Of a stretch of 64,000 nucleotides of DNA, positions 43,201 to 51,903 are shown piece by piece (the first letter of the stretch is position 1; every line of letters begins with the position of its first letter). The position numbers were made by a program, and so were the translations under genes. The stretch is from Succinispira mobilis DSM 6222 (GTDB lineage: Bacteria; Bacillota; Negativicutes; Acidaminococcales; Succinispiraceae). Location of the stretch: positions 492,351 through 556,350 of the forward strand of contig NZ_KB913028.1 in the NCBI RefSeq assembly GCF_000384135.1, given 5' to 3'. Below the pieces are notes generated by a model that saw only the letters and a program-made list of their open reading frames with translations, searched no databases and was not told where the DNA came from.

Positions 43201-43994
43201 ACTATTACTATCGAATTGACCTAGCCTATGATGGTGGCAATTATTATGGCTTTCAGAAGCAAATCAAGCATATTACGATTCAAGCGGTAATTGACAAGGC
43301 CTTAAAGAAAATTTTCCAACAAGAAATCAAAACTGTTTCTTCAGGTAGAACAGACAGCAAGGTTCACGCTTATGCTCAAGTAATTTCATTTAAAGCCAAT
43401 GTGGCGGTGCCAGCGGCAAAATTAAAATTTGCGCTAAACAACCTGATGCCGGCCGATATCGTGATTTTAGCGGCGGCAGAGGTTTCAGAAGAATTTCATG
43501 CGCGCTATTCAGCAGTTGCAAAATGTTATACTTATAAAATTGCCCATTTGGCAGAACAATCGCCTTTTCGGAGCCGCTATGTTTGGCAGATTCCGCAAGA
43601 GCTGGATTTAACGGCAATGCAAGTTGCGGCACAATACATAATTGGCGAACATGATTTTTCGAGCTTTCGCTCAGCGGGTAGTGTGCAAAGTGATCCTGTT
43701 CGGAAAATGTATGCGATAGATTGGGATGAGCAGCCCGAAGAGCTAGTTTTTAAGATTATTGGCAATGGCTTTTTATATCATATGGTTCGCAATATTGTTG
43801 GTGCCTTAGTGCAAGTTGGACAAAGAAAGTTTACGGTGGAGCATTTTCAAGAAATACTTGATCTGAAATCTAGGGCCCATAGAGGATTAACAGCGCCAGC
43901 GCAAGGATTATACTTACAACAAGTTTTTTACAGCGAGGAAGCTGTAAATGCTTATATTGATAAATATTTTACAAAAAACAGTAAAAAAGCTTGA
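43197..43994 (+). CDS. truA: tRNA pseudouridine38-40 synthase TruA
   Basis: 265 residues. Catalytic Asp in SGRTDSKVHA; AYDGGNYYGFQKQ start and FLYHMVRNIVGALVQVG are conserved. TTG start at 43197 overlapping the ecfT stop (TTGA) with GAGGTGG inside ecfT; longer starts would run deep into ecfT. Modifies U38-U40 in the anticodon arm of many tRNAs. Confidence 0.93.
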   Translation: MNYYYRIDLAYDGGNYYGFQKQIKHITIQAVIDKALKKIFQQEIKTVSSGRTDSKVHAYAQVISFKANVAVPAAKLKFALNNLMPADIVILAAAEVSEEFHARYSAVAKCYTYKIAHLAEQSPFRSRYVWQIPQELDLTAMQVAAQYIIGEHDFSSFRSAGSVQSDPVRKMYAIDWDEQPEELVFKIIGNGFLYHMVRNIVGALVQVGQRKFTVEHFQEILDLKSRAHRGLTAPAQGLYLQQVFYSEEAVNAYIDKYFTKNSKKA

Positions 43995-44019
43995 CAGAAA
44001 GCTTAATTTTGCTTAAAAT
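43991..44019 (+). promoter_or_regulatory. promoter of rplM-rpsI
   Basis: TTGACA (43991-43996), 17 bp, TAAAAT (44014-44019); the -35 overlaps the truA stop codon. Confidence 0.8.
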
Positions 44020-44025
44020 ATCTTC

Positions 44026-44111
44026 ATGAGATTTTTATAATTCCATTAGCCCGGAGAAGTAAAAGTTCATGACGTATTTAAGATAAATACTTATATAGGG
44101 AGGTAAACACA
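44026..44111 (+). promoter_or_regulatory. rplM leader (possible L13 leader element)
   Basis: About 86 nt between expected transcription start and rplM. It contains a perfect 7-bp hairpin GTATTTA-aga-TAAATAC (44074-44090) just upstream of the AGGGAGG site. Firmicutes rplM genes are known to carry an L13 leader here; I cannot confirm a match to that consensus by eye. Confidence 0.4.
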
Positions 44112-44549
44112 ATGAAGTCATATATGGCTAAACCATCTACTATTGAACGTAAATGGTATGTTGTAGACGCGACTGATAAAATTCTTGGTCGTTTAGCTAC
44201 AGAAGTTGCCAAAATTCTTCGTGGTAAACATAAACCAACATTTACACCACACATGGATACAGGCGATCATGTTATTATCATTAACGCGGATAAAGTAAGA
44301 TTAACTGGTAAAAAATTAATTCAAAAAGAATATTTCCGTCACTCTGGGTATCCAGGTGGCACTACATTCACTAAAGCTGGTGAAATGTTGGCAAAAAGAC
44401 CAGAACGTATGGTTGAATTAGCAGTATTCGGTATGATTCCTAAAACTCGTTTAGGTAATCAAATTTGTAAAAAATTACAAGTATATGCTGGTAGCGAGCA
44501 TCCACATGCAGCACAAAAACCAGAAGTACTAGAATTAAATATTAGATAA
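44112..44549 (+). CDS. rplM: 50S ribosomal protein L13
   Basis: 145 residues; [20 protein letters not shown] and the [17 protein letters not shown] stretch identify it. First of the two-gene rplM-rpsI operon. Confidence 0.98.
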   Translation: MKSYMAKPSTIERKWYVVDATDKILGRLATEVAKILRGKHKPTFTPHMDTGDHVIIINADKVRLTGKKLIQKEYFRHSGYPGGTTFTKAGEMLAKRPERMVELAVFGMIPKTRLGNQICKKLQVYAGSEHPHAAQKPEVLELNIR

Positions 44550-44573
44550 AACATCCGGAAAGGAGAACAGAAA

Positions 44574-44966
44574 ATGGCAGTAGTTAGTTACAATGCAACA
44601 GGTCGTCGTAAATCTTCAGTTGCTAGAGTTCGTTTAGTTCCGGGTGAAGGCAATATCATCATTAACCAACGCGAACTAAAAGCTTATTTTGGCTTAAAAA
44701 CTCTAGAACTTATCATCAAACAACCTTTAGTTTTAACAGAAACAGAAGGTAAATATGATGTATTAGTAAATGTAATCGGTGGTGGCGTTTCCGGTCAAGC
44801 GGGCGCAATCCGTCATGGCATTTCTCGTGCATTATTAAAAGTTGATGCAGAATATCGTAAAGGCTTGAAACAAGCTGGCTTCTTGACTCGTGACCCTCGT
44901 GAAAAAGAGCGTCGTAAATACGGTCTTAAGAAAGCTCGTAAAGCTTCTCAATTCTCAAAACGTTAA
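44574..44966 (+). CDS. rpsI: 30S ribosomal protein S9
   Basis: 130 residues; [15 protein letters not shown] start and the C-terminal [12 protein letters not shown] tail whose last Arg-type residue touches P-site tRNA. Followed by a two-way terminator. Confidence 0.98.
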   Translation: MAVVSYNATGRRKSSVARVRLVPGEGNIIINQRELKAYFGLKTLELIIKQPLVLTETEGKYDVLVNVIGGGVSGQAGAIRHGISRALLKVDAEYRKGLKQAGFLTRDPREKERRKYGLKKARKASQFSKR

Positions 44967-44983
44967 TTTGTTGCAAAACAAAC

Positions 44984-45016
44984 AAAACCGTACAGACTCA
45001 GTCTGTACGGTTTTTT
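44984..45016. terminator. bidirectional terminator between rpsI and the EamA gene
   Basis: AAAACCGTACAGA pairs with TCTGTACGGTTTT; A-run on one side, T-run on the other, serving both converging genes. Overlaps the last codons of the minus-strand gene. Confidence 0.9.
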
Positions 45017-45923
45017 ATTTCGCCTTAAATGCGTTAGCCCAAGGTAAACTTTTAAAATTAAGAACCAATAAAGCCAAGATAATAATAATACCTCCTAGAG
45101 TTTGCCAAAAAGAAAGTTGCTCGCCTAAAACTAGGTTAGCGGTAATTAAACCCGTAACAGGAACTAGTAATGATAAAGGGGCAATTTTGGTAGGCGAATA
45201 TTTACTGAGGAGGATATTCCACATACCACAAGCAAAAACTGTAGCACCTAAGGCCAGATAGAGAACGGCTGCTAAAGAACTTGGTTTAAGATTAGTAACA
45301 ACGCTTAATAATTCTTGCGGGCTATTAAATAACAGCGCTAGCAAGAAAAATGGAACTGGTAAAAGCAGACTTGACCAAATTACTACGGCTAGCATATCTA
45401 ACTTTTCTTGTTTTTGCGTGGCTTCTATGGCACTATAGCGGATAACAATATTAGAAATACTCCAAAAGCAGGCCGCTAAAATAGTTAATAAAAAAGCAGC
45501 TAGGGGCAGCGGTACTCCCGAAGTGTCGCCACCAATTAAATACAAACCAGTAAAGGCGATCGCAAATCCTAAAATTTGGAGCCGGTAGAGACTTTCCTTA
45601 AAAAGAAAGGCTGAAAAAATTACTGTGAAAAATGGTTGTGCTTGTAAGACAATCGAAGCAATACCAGCAGGCATGCCGATTTTTAGGGCATAAAATAAAC
45701 AAGAGAATTGGCCGATACCAACGGTTAACCCATATAGAGCTAAATATTTCCAGCTGATATTAGGGCGTTTAATAAAGAAAATTGCTGGTAAGGTGGCAAA
45801 TACATAACGTAAGCCCGCTAAAAGCATGGGCGGAATATCAGCAAGGCCCAATTTAATTACCGTAAAATTAGCACCCCAAATTGTTACAATTAATAAAGCC
45901 ATAAATAGGTCGCGGGGTTTCAT
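45015..45923 (-). CDS. EamA/DMT family transporter
   Basis: 302 residues, ten predicted transmembrane helices in two EamA repeats (WGANFTVIKLGL at the start of the first; second from about residue 150). Such proteins export amino acids or metabolites; the substrate is unknown. ATG at 45923 after AAAGGAG. The 3' end lies in the rpsI terminator. Confidence 0.85.
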   Translation of the reverse strand: MKPRDLFMALLIVTIWGANFTVIKLGLADIPPMLLAGLRYVFATLPAIFFIKRPNISWKYLALYGLTVGIGQFSCLFYALKIGMPAGIASIVLQAQPFFTVIFSAFLFKESLYRLQILGFAIAFTGLYLIGGDTSGVPLPLAAFLLTILAACFWSISNIVIRYSAIEATQKQEKLDMLAVVIWSSLLLPVPFFLLALLFNSPQELLSVVTNLKPSSLAAVLYLALGATVFACGMWNILLSKYSPTKIAPLSLLVPVTGLITANLVLGEQLSFWQTLGGIIIILALLVLNFKSLPWANAFKAK

Positions 45924-45976
45924 AGTAAAAATCTCCTTTAGTTAGAATTAGGAATATTAATGGGCAAGTTTTCTCC

Positions 45977-46004
45977 ACTTTAGCACAATGCGAGTACTTG
46001 TTAA
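45977..46004 (-). promoter_or_regulatory. putative promoter of the EamA gene
   Basis: Minus strand TTAACA (46004-45999), 16 bp, TAAAGT (45982-45977) with extended TGn. Confidence 0.45.
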
Positions 46005-46390
46005 ATAAGGGCGCTTTGATAATTTGGCTAAACTTATTTAATTTTAGTAGTGACAAACTTTGCCTTGCGCTCTAAGCTGGAACTTTACACACAAAGGCCG
46101 CTGATAAATATCTTTCAGTTTAGCAGATAAAGCTGATTTTGCCTAGTTAAAATAATTATCAAATAGTAAGTGAAGCAAGTCGTAGTTAAGAAAAAATAGG
46201 CTGTAGCCTAATATTTATGGGGAGAAATAAAAAATTGATAGTTACTGGAGCGGAGCTAAAGTCATTGTTTCGCTCGTGAAAGACTATGAAAAAACATTTT
46301 AGTAATTTCCCTAAATACAGAAATAAAATTAGCTAGCTAATTGTTACTAGTTATATAACAGAGAATATAAGGCAGATAAAGGCTTGCTTA
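46005..46390. other. intergenic stretch without a gene
   Basis: AT-rich; I find no coding frame with a ribosome site. It holds a small perfect hairpin TAGGCT-gt-AGCCTA near 46198-46211 and repeated fragments such as GATAAA/TTTAGCAGATAAAGC near 46100-46135. Possibly the worn remains of older sequence. Confidence 0.4.
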
Positions 46391-46419
46391 TTGACTTTAT
46401 AGGCTAAAAGTTTTAATAT
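46391..46419 (+). promoter_or_regulatory. putative promoter of the 7TM-GGDEF gene
   Basis: TTGACT (46391-46396), 17 bp, TAATAT (46414-46419). Confidence 0.5.
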
Positions 46420-46497
46420 GTTTTTGCATATGAATATTTGCCAAAAAAATAGAAAAACCTAGTTTAAATGTTACAAAATGGGAGTTGAAAGTACTTA

Positions 46498-46590
46498 GTG
46501 GAGTTAGCGAGAAATGTAATAATTGTCCTTAGTGGACTAAGCGGATTTATTTTAGCGATTGTAGCAATTTTAGCTTGAAAAAAACGCAAC
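46498..46590 (+). other. severed N-terminal segment of the 7TM-GGDEF gene
   Basis: In frame with the gene that follows, from a GTG at 46498, comes a short polar start and a good transmembrane helix (about 20 hydrophobic residues ending ILA), then TGA at 46576-46578, then KKRN leading into the annotated CDS. The TGA sits where a Trp or similar residue would end the first helix; an A7 run follows. It looks like a nonsense mutation in the first helix of the 7TM domain. Confidence 0.6.
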
Positions 46591-48039
46591 GTGCGCATAA
46601 GTAGTGCTGTTCTTTTTTTGTCAGTTGCCGGGATGATTTATTGCTTTGGTTATATGGCCGAACTATGTAGTAATACACTAGAAGAAATTCGCTTTTGGCT
46701 ACATATTCAATATTTAGGCATTTCTTATATACCTGCGGCGTGGATAATTTTAGCAGAAAAACATACACAAGTGCGTATTAAAAATTGGGAAACTGTAAAA
46801 GTTGTTTTAATTACAATTTCGACAATCACTTTAATATTAAGTAGTACCTTTGATATTCACCCCTATTACTATAAATCGCTAACCCTAAACCCAGCCGCAC
46901 CATTTCCCGTAGCGAAAATTGAACCAGGAATTTGGTATATTGTGCATAATACCTTTAATAATATCAGTGCGATATTTGGAAATATTTTATATATAATTTT
47001 TTGGCGAAGAGCAGAAGCTCACAAAAAACAGCAAGCATTTGTATTCTTTTTAAGTTCTTTTTTTCCCTGGACTATGCTATTGATCTATTTATCAGGCGGA
47101 ATTCCTTGGGGTTTGGATCCATCGCCGATAGCTTTTATTGTGCCTGGTGTGCTATATGGTTGGGCAATATTTAATCTAGGGTTGTTTGAAGTAGCCCCTT
47201 TAGCGAAACAATTGATTTTTCAGCGTTTTACAGAAGGGATATTGATCTTTGATCGCAATGGTGTTTTAGTCGATTTTAATGCTGCCAGTAACAAGCTTTT
47301 TCCCAAAATAAAGCGAACGGATATTGGCAAAAAGGGGCAAGAACTTTTTGCGAACTTTCCCAAACTATTAGAGTTGCTTGATGCGGTTAAACGAGTTAAG
47401 GAAATATTAGTTTTAGATGATAACTCCCAATATCAAATGCAAAAAACAATTTTGGCAGAAGCTACTGAAAAAGCAGAAATAGTAGGCTATATGCTCGTAT
47501 TTCAAGATATAACTTACTATCACAATATTGTTACCGATCTGCAAATAGAAGTGGGCAGAGACTCTCTGACAGGCAGTTTAAATCGCAATAAACTGACTAG
47601 TGAAGTTGAAATATTAATGACAAAAATGCAAGCGGAGGAGAATTTAGCGATATTAATGATCGACGTAGATTATTTTAAGCAAATCAATGATACTTATGGG
47701 CATTTAATCGGGGATGAAGTTCTAAAAATATTTTCACAGATTTGCCAAGATAATTTGCGGCATAAAGATATTTTTGGCCGCTATGGTGGCGATGAATTTA
47801 TTGCTGTTTTACCGTATACTAAAGAGGAAGAAGCCCTAATTATTGCTAAGCGAATAAGAAAAACCGTTGCAAGCAGAGAATTAGTTTTGGAAAATGATAC
47901 CATGTTACGTTTAACTACGAGTATTGGCGTGGCTGTAAGCAAAAAACAAGAATTTGGAGAATTAGCTAACTTGATAAGGCAGGCTGATCAAGCATTATAT
48001 AGAGCGAAAGATGCTGGTCGTAACCAAGTGCAAATATAA
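46591..48039 (+). CDS. membrane diguanylate cyclase (7TM-PAS-GGDEF), N-terminus possibly truncated
   Basis: 482 residues from a GTG. Six hydrophobic segments up to about residue 205 with the histidine-kinase-type 7TM sensor look (YLGISYIPAAWIIL; IPWGLDPSPIAF), a PAS domain (about 210-325) and a GGDEF domain with intact GGDEF and an RHKD I-site five residues before it, so it should make c-di-GMP under product inhibition. An in-frame TGA upstream removes the expected first helix. No Shine-Dalgarno sequence precedes 46591, so expression may need reinitiation, or the gene may be decaying. Confidence 0.75.
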   Translation: MRISSAVLFLSVAGMIYCFGYMAELCSNTLEEIRFWLHIQYLGISYIPAAWIILAEKHTQVRIKNWETVKVVLITISTITLILSSTFDIHPYYYKSLTLNPAAPFPVAKIEPGIWYIVHNTFNNISAIFGNILYIIFWRRAEAHKKQQAFVFFLSSFFPWTMLLIYLSGGIPWGLDPSPIAFIVPGVLYGWAIFNLGLFEVAPLAKQLIFQRFTEGILIFDRNGVLVDFNAASNKLFPKIKRTDIGKKGQELFANFPKLLELLDAVKRVKEILVLDDNSQYQMQKTILAEATEKAEIVGYMLVFQDITYYHNIVTDLQIEVGRDSLTGSLNRNKLTSEVEILMTKMQAEENLAILMIDVDYFKQINDTYGHLIGDEVLKIFSQICQDNLRHKDIFGRYGGDEFIAVLPYTKEEEALIIAKRIRKTVASRELVLENDTMLRLTTSIGVAVSKKQEFGELANLIRQADQALYRAKDAGRNQVQI

Positions 48040-48060
48040 ATAACAAAAATTAAATAGATA

Positions 48061-48113
48061 AAACAGACTTTACTTAGACACTGATGAGAGTGTTGGAGCA
48101 AAGTCTGTTTTTT
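48061..48113 (+). terminator. terminator after the GGDEF gene
   Basis: AAACAGACTTT (48061-48071) pairs with AAAGTCTGTTT (48100-48110), inner ACACT/AGTGT pairing, T-run. Confidence 0.75.
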
Positions 48114-48378
48114 AGTCTTCCTGTACACAAATGCGACTATTTAGCATGGCACAGATAGTATTTTTCAGTAGTAGTAAAATAAAAAGTGATAATAAGGTAA
48201 AAAGACAAAGTAAAATAAATTTATATAAAAGTAAATGTGTTTGGCTATACATCAAGTAAGTGGCAATGGTAATTGCGGCAATTGGGAAAGAGTAAGCCCA
48301 CCAAGAAAGATAGAGTTTATCACGGAAGTAGCTAAAAGAAAAAATAACTTGAATCTTTCCAAATTGCCTAAGTTGCAT
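48112..48378 (-). pseudogene. C-terminal remnant of a TDT/SLAC1-type transporter
   Basis: 88 codons encoding the sequence SWWAYSFPIAAITIA followed by hydrophobic segments, which resembles the penultimate helices of tellurite-resistance/C4-dicarboxylate (TDT, TehA/SLAC1) transporters of more than 300 residues. There is no ribosome site before the first ATG and no matching N-terminal part upstream, where another gene begins. Most likely a decayed fragment rather than a small real gene. Confidence 0.55.
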
Positions 48379-48384
48379 TATAAT
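48356..48384 (+). promoter_or_regulatory. putative promoter of the isochorismatase-fold hydrolase
   Basis: TTTCCA (48356-48361), 17 bp, TATAAT (48379-48384). Confidence 0.45.
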
Positions 48385-48464
48385 GGTTTAAATTATGCTA
48401 TTTAGGTAAAATTAGCTGGTAACTAGTAAATATAACAAGCCAGTTAATTAATTGGAGGTTCAAT

Positions 48465-49424
48465 ATGAGTAAATTACCCGCGTATTATCAAGCAACAGAT
48501 AGCCAAAACATATACTTGCCCCGCTATGAGGAGATTGCCCAGGCCGCAAGTTCAGCTAAATCCCAGTTGCCACATCGCTCAAGCAAGGCTCAGACAGCTT
48601 TATTTGTAATTGATGCGCAAATTGGGTTTTGTCACCCGCAAGCCAGTCTATATGTTCCCGGCGCGGAGGCGGACATGGCGCGATTAGCTGAGTTTATCTA
48701 TCGGAATGTCAGTGATTTAGATGCCCTATATTTTAGTTTTGATACGCACTCTTGTTTTCAAATATTTTTTCCCGCCTTTTGGGTAAATGCCAACCAACAG
48801 CAGCCTGCACCTTTTACGATTATTACCGCTCAAGAAGTGGCTCAAGGTAAATGGCGGGCGGTGCGTGAGCCGGAATTTGCCTTGCAATATCTGCGTCAGC
48901 TAGAGGCTACAGGTAAATATCAGCTTTGTATCTGGCCTTATCATACAATGATGGGGGCCATTGACCATGCTTTAGCGCCAGTGCTCTTTGAAAGTGCTCT
49001 ATTTCATGCCCAAGTAACAGGACGTGAGACTTTTTGGCAGGTTAAGGGGCGGGCACCACTTACAGAAAACTATAGTGTGTTTGCGCCAGAGATTACGAAA
49101 CTAGTTACAGCTGATACGCAGCTTAAGGTAGGGAGCTTTAATGTCGAGCTATTAAATAAGCTAATGCGTTATGATCGGATTTATATTGCGGGTGAGGCTA
49201 GTTCACATTGTGTGCGGTTTACGATTGCAGATTTAGTGCAGCAATTAATGAGTGTAGATCGCAGTTTGTTAACTAAACTGTATATTTTGCAAGATTGTAT
49301 GTCGCCAGTACCGGCAATTCCCAATGTAGTGGATTTTCCAGCTTTAGCGACACAAGCTTTAGCGGAATTTGCCGCTTTAGGCGTAAATATTGTCAAATCT
49401 ACGGATGAAATTTATACTTGGTGA
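48465..49424 (+). CDS. isochorismatase/nicotinamidase-fold cysteine hydrolase
   Basis: 319 residues. Core of the family: FVIDAQIGF with the catalytic Asp, a nearby DTHS that aligns with the metal-binding DxH of nicotinamidases, and a nucleophilic Cys in GEASSHCVRFTIADL. Longer than classical nicotinamidases (about 180-220) owing to about 45 extra N-terminal residues and an inserted middle part. Could deamidate nicotinamide or hydrolyse another amide; the substrate is not deducible. ATG at 48465 behind TTGGAGG. Confidence 0.75.
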   Translation: MSKLPAYYQATDSQNIYLPRYEEIAQAASSAKSQLPHRSSKAQTALFVIDAQIGFCHPQASLYVPGAEADMARLAEFIYRNVSDLDALYFSFDTHSCFQIFFPAFWVNANQQQPAPFTIITAQEVAQGKWRAVREPEFALQYLRQLEATGKYQLCIWPYHTMMGAIDHALAPVLFESALFHAQVTGRETFWQVKGRAPLTENYSVFAPEITKLVTADTQLKVGSFNVELLNKLMRYDRIYIAGEASSHCVRFTIADLVQQLMSVDRSLLTKLYILQDCMSPVPAIPNVVDFPALATQALAEFAALGVNIVKSTDEIYTW

Positions 49425-49609
49425 TGAAAAATAAAGTGCAGGCGTAGCGATTAATTATTTCCTGGCGATAAGAAACAACAATTGCTGCTAAGCGAAATTT
49501 TTTGACGCCAGCAACAGCTAAATTTTACGTAATATTTTTTTAAAACTTATTCATGTTCCGATTGATTGTCAATAAAGAATATAAAAGCTGGTAATAGCTA
49601 AATAGTAGA

Positions 49610-49638
49610 AAAAAGTCAGGCATAAAGTCTGACTTTTT
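49610..49638. terminator. bidirectional terminator
   Basis: AAAAAGTCAG (49610-49619) pairs with CTGACTTTTT (49629-49638), 9-nt loop; serves the hydrolase and the minus-strand Fe-S gene. The 185 bp between the hydrolase stop and this hairpin hold nothing recognisable. Confidence 0.8.
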
Positions 49639-49646
49639 TAGTTAAC

Positions 49647-50747
49647 TTATTTTTTAGGCAGTAGTTTGCGAATGATTTCTGCAAGTTTAGTTTCGGAGAT
49701 ATCATGTTGGGCGCGAAATTGTTTTACGGTCAGATTCGTCTCTGTATTAGCAGGGAGCTGTAGTTCTTGCATTAGTTTAGTTCTATCAACTTTTAGAGCC
49801 GTTAAGGCTTGGTCTAGGTTCATCCAACCGCGGATATCTTCGGTGCTAGTAACATTTTTACCAGTAATCATATTGGGAGTTTTAGATTGCCAGTAGGGGG
49901 TATGTTGGACGGTCAAAATAATTGCACCAAACAAAAGTACGGCACTTAGCATAACGGCAATTGTTTTAGACGTTTGCCAATTGCCAAAACGAGCTTTAAG
50001 TTCTAGGGCTTGGACTGGACAGGCCTCGGTACAGCGGTTACAACGAATACATTGCCCTGAATCTGTAGGTTGGCTAGCAATCTTAATTGCGGTAGGACAG
50101 GTGCGGTCGCATTTGTGACAGTTAATACAGTTGTCCTTACGGTTGATTTTCAGGAAACTGATTTTAGATAAGGGATTAATGATAACACTGAGCGGACAAA
50201 GATAACGACACCAAGCTCTTTCAAGAGTAAGTGAAATTAAAATAAAAAACACAATTACCATAGCGGAGCTAAAGTCTTCGACATTCATATGAAAAATTTT
50301 TTTATAGGGGTCAAATTCTTCAAACCAAAGTCGTTTAGTATTGATGGTCATGTAGATAATTAAAAGAAAAAATAAATATTTACTATAGCCTAAAATTTGG
50401 TCTAAAGCAGGTGGGAGGATTAGTTTTTGAGGATAAAATTTTTCACGGAGGCGATACAGCCATTCGCTCAAACTACCTAGCGGGCAAATCCAGCCACAGA
50501 AGACAGCACCAAATAATAGGGTGGTAATAATTAGCGCTAGTAGGAGCCAAAGATTACTGGGGGCAGTTTTCATCAGGTAAGAACCGCCACTAACTAAACT
50601 AGGGAGAGTTTCGATAGCTCCAAATAAACAATAAGAATCAATTGGTGGAACTCCCTGAGGCCCGCCACCAACTATTTGATGGCGTAAACCAAGCCAAGCT
50701 GCCAGCACGACAAAGCCTAATTGAATAAGATGACGAACTTTTAGCAT
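49647..50747 (-). CDS. NapH/CcoG-like membrane 4Fe-4S protein
   Basis: 366 residues. About five transmembrane helices with two CxxxCP motifs (FCGWICP and WCRYLCP) of the NapH/NosR-type Fer4_5 domain, then two classical 4Fe-4S clusters (CINCHKCDRTCP and CIRCNRCTEACP), one more helix (about 255-275) and a C-terminal helical domain of about 80 residues. Probably passes electrons across or along the membrane to an unidentified partner. No reductase gene is adjacent. ATG after GAGGTG. Confidence 0.85.
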   Translation of the reverse strand: MLKVRHLIQLGFVVLAAWLGLRHQIVGGGPQGVPPIDSYCLFGAIETLPSLVSGGSYLMKTAPSNLWLLLALIITTLLFGAVFCGWICPLGSLSEWLYRLREKFYPQKLILPPALDQILGYSKYLFFLLIIYMTINTKRLWFEEFDPYKKIFHMNVEDFSSAMVIVFFILISLTLERAWCRYLCPLSVIINPLSKISFLKINRKDNCINCHKCDRTCPTAIKIASQPTDSGQCIRCNRCTEACPVQALELKARFGNWQTSKTIAVMLSAVLLFGAIILTVQHTPYWQSKTPNMITGKNVTSTEDIRGWMNLDQALTALKVDRTKLMQELQLPANTETNLTVKQFRAQHDISETKLAEIIRKLLPKK

Positions 50748-50778
50748 TTTAAATCACCTCGTGCGATATTTTAGCTAA

Positions 50779-50787
50779 ATTATAGCA
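50779..50787 (-). promoter_or_regulatory. extended -10 promoter of the Fe-S protein gene
   Basis: Minus strand TGcTATAAT; poor -35. Confidence 0.5.
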
Positions 50788-50873
50788 CTATTGCGAAAAA
50801 TTAACAGGGATAATAAAACAAAATAGACAAAAGTACTTAAAATAAATACAGATAAGCTAAAAATAAAATATTC

Positions 50874-50902
50874 TTGACAAAGATACTAGGAAAATGTATA
50901 AT
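50874..50902 (+). promoter_or_regulatory. promoter of the SAM riboswitch-metQ unit
   Basis: TTGACA (50874-50879), 17 bp, TATAAT (50897-50902). Confidence 0.88.
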
Positions 50903-50920
50903 AACAAAAAAGTTAATAGA

Positions 50921-51022
50921 CTCTTATCAAGAGTGGTCGAGGGACTGGCCCGATGACACCCGGCAACCAACACGTAAAGTATGGTGCTAAATCCAGCAGG
51001 ATTAATCCTGGAAGATGAGAGG
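50921..51022 (+). promoter_or_regulatory. SAM-I (S-box) riboswitch
   Basis: Shows the S-box core: CTCTTATCAAGAG start closing with GATGAGAG, GGTCGAGGGACTGGCCCGATGA-type P2 arm, CCCGGCAACC, TGGTGCTAAATCC and the P4 hairpin. Binding SAM would expose the terminator that follows and shut off metQ when methionine is plentiful. Confidence 0.96.
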
Positions 51023-51035
51023 GAGCGTGTATATG

Positions 51036-51070
51036 CGACCTTTCGCTTTAGAAGGGTCGTTTTCTTTTAT
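51036..51070 (+). terminator. riboswitch expression-platform terminator
   Basis: CGACCTTTC pairs with GAAGGGTCG (51036-51044, 51051-51059), then TTTTCTTTT. Confidence 0.9.
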
Positions 51071-51098
51071 TAAAAAAATTTTTTGGAGGTTATTATTT

Positions 51099-51902
51099 AT
51101 GAAAAAAAGTTATTTATCTATTTTCCTAGTAGTGCTATGTTTGGCACTTACCGCTTGTGGTGGCCAAGCTAAAAAAGAAGAAGGCAAAACTCTAAAAGTG
51201 GCGGCGACAGCTGTGCCACATGCAGAGATTTTAAACTTTGTAAAACCGTTGTTAGCTAAAGAAAAAATTAATTTAACTGTAGTAGAAATGGCCGATTATG
51301 TGCGTCCTAATGTGGCTGTTGCTGATAAAGAGTTAGATGCAAACTTTTTTCAACATACCCCTTATTTAGAAAAATTCACTAAAGATCGTAAGCTGGATTT
51401 AGTGAAAGTCAATGGTGTTCATGTAGAACCAATGGGTATTTATTCTAAAAAAGTTAAAGATTTAAAAGATATTCCCGCAGAAGCTACAATTAGTATTCCG
51501 AATGATCCAACTAACGGGGGTCGCGCTTTATTATTATTAGAAAAAGCAGGCATAATCAAATTAAAAGATAAAGCGGGTATTACAGCTACAGTTCAAGATA
51601 TTGTGGCTAATCCTAAAAACGTAAAAATTAAAGAAATTGAAGCCCCACAATTACCAAGAACTTTAGATGATGTAACTTTAGCGGTAATTAATACTAACTA
51701 CGCTTTAGATGCAAAACTTAATCCAACTAAAGATGCCTTAGTTATCGAAGATAAGAATTCTCCTTATGTAAATATTTTAGTTTGCCGAAAAGGTGAAGAA
51801 AACAGACCAGAAATTCAAGCTTTAGCAAAAATATTAAATAGCCCAGAAGTTAAGAAATTCATTGAAGAAAAATACAAAGGTGCTGTTGTAGCAGCATTTT
51901 AA
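51099..51902 (+). CDS. metQ: methionine ABC transporter substrate-binding lipoprotein MetQ/NlpA
   Basis: 267 residues. Lipoprotein signal with LTAC lipobox (Cys20), then the NLPA fold: TAVPHAEIL, FFQHTPYLE, EPMGIYSKK, IPNDPTNGGRALLLL. Binds methionine for the MetNIQ importer. ATG at 51099 after TTGGAGG. Controlled by the SAM riboswitch upstream. metN and metI are not next to it, which is unusual, so this is a solitary binding protein gene. Confidence 0.93.
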   Translation: MKKSYLSIFLVVLCLALTACGGQAKKEEGKTLKVAATAVPHAEILNFVKPLLAKEKINLTVVEMADYVRPNVAVADKELDANFFQHTPYLEKFTKDRKLDLVKVNGVHVEPMGIYSKKVKDLKDIPAEATISIPNDPTNGGRALLLLEKAGIIKLKDKAGITATVQDIVANPKNVKIKEIEAPQLPRTLDDVTLAVINTNYALDAKLNPTKDALVIEDKNSPYVNILVCRKGEENRPEIQALAKILNSPEVKKFIEEKYKGAVVAAF

Positions 51903-51903
51903 T

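Noticed and set aside
45868-46056. Small minus-strand frame before the EamA gene
   Set aside because: Overlaps the EamA start and its promoter; no protein-like features.
46576-46578. TGA read as Trp or selenocysteine
   Set aside because: TGA ends several genes in this window (for example ecfA2, ecfT, truA) and no SECIS-like element was seen.
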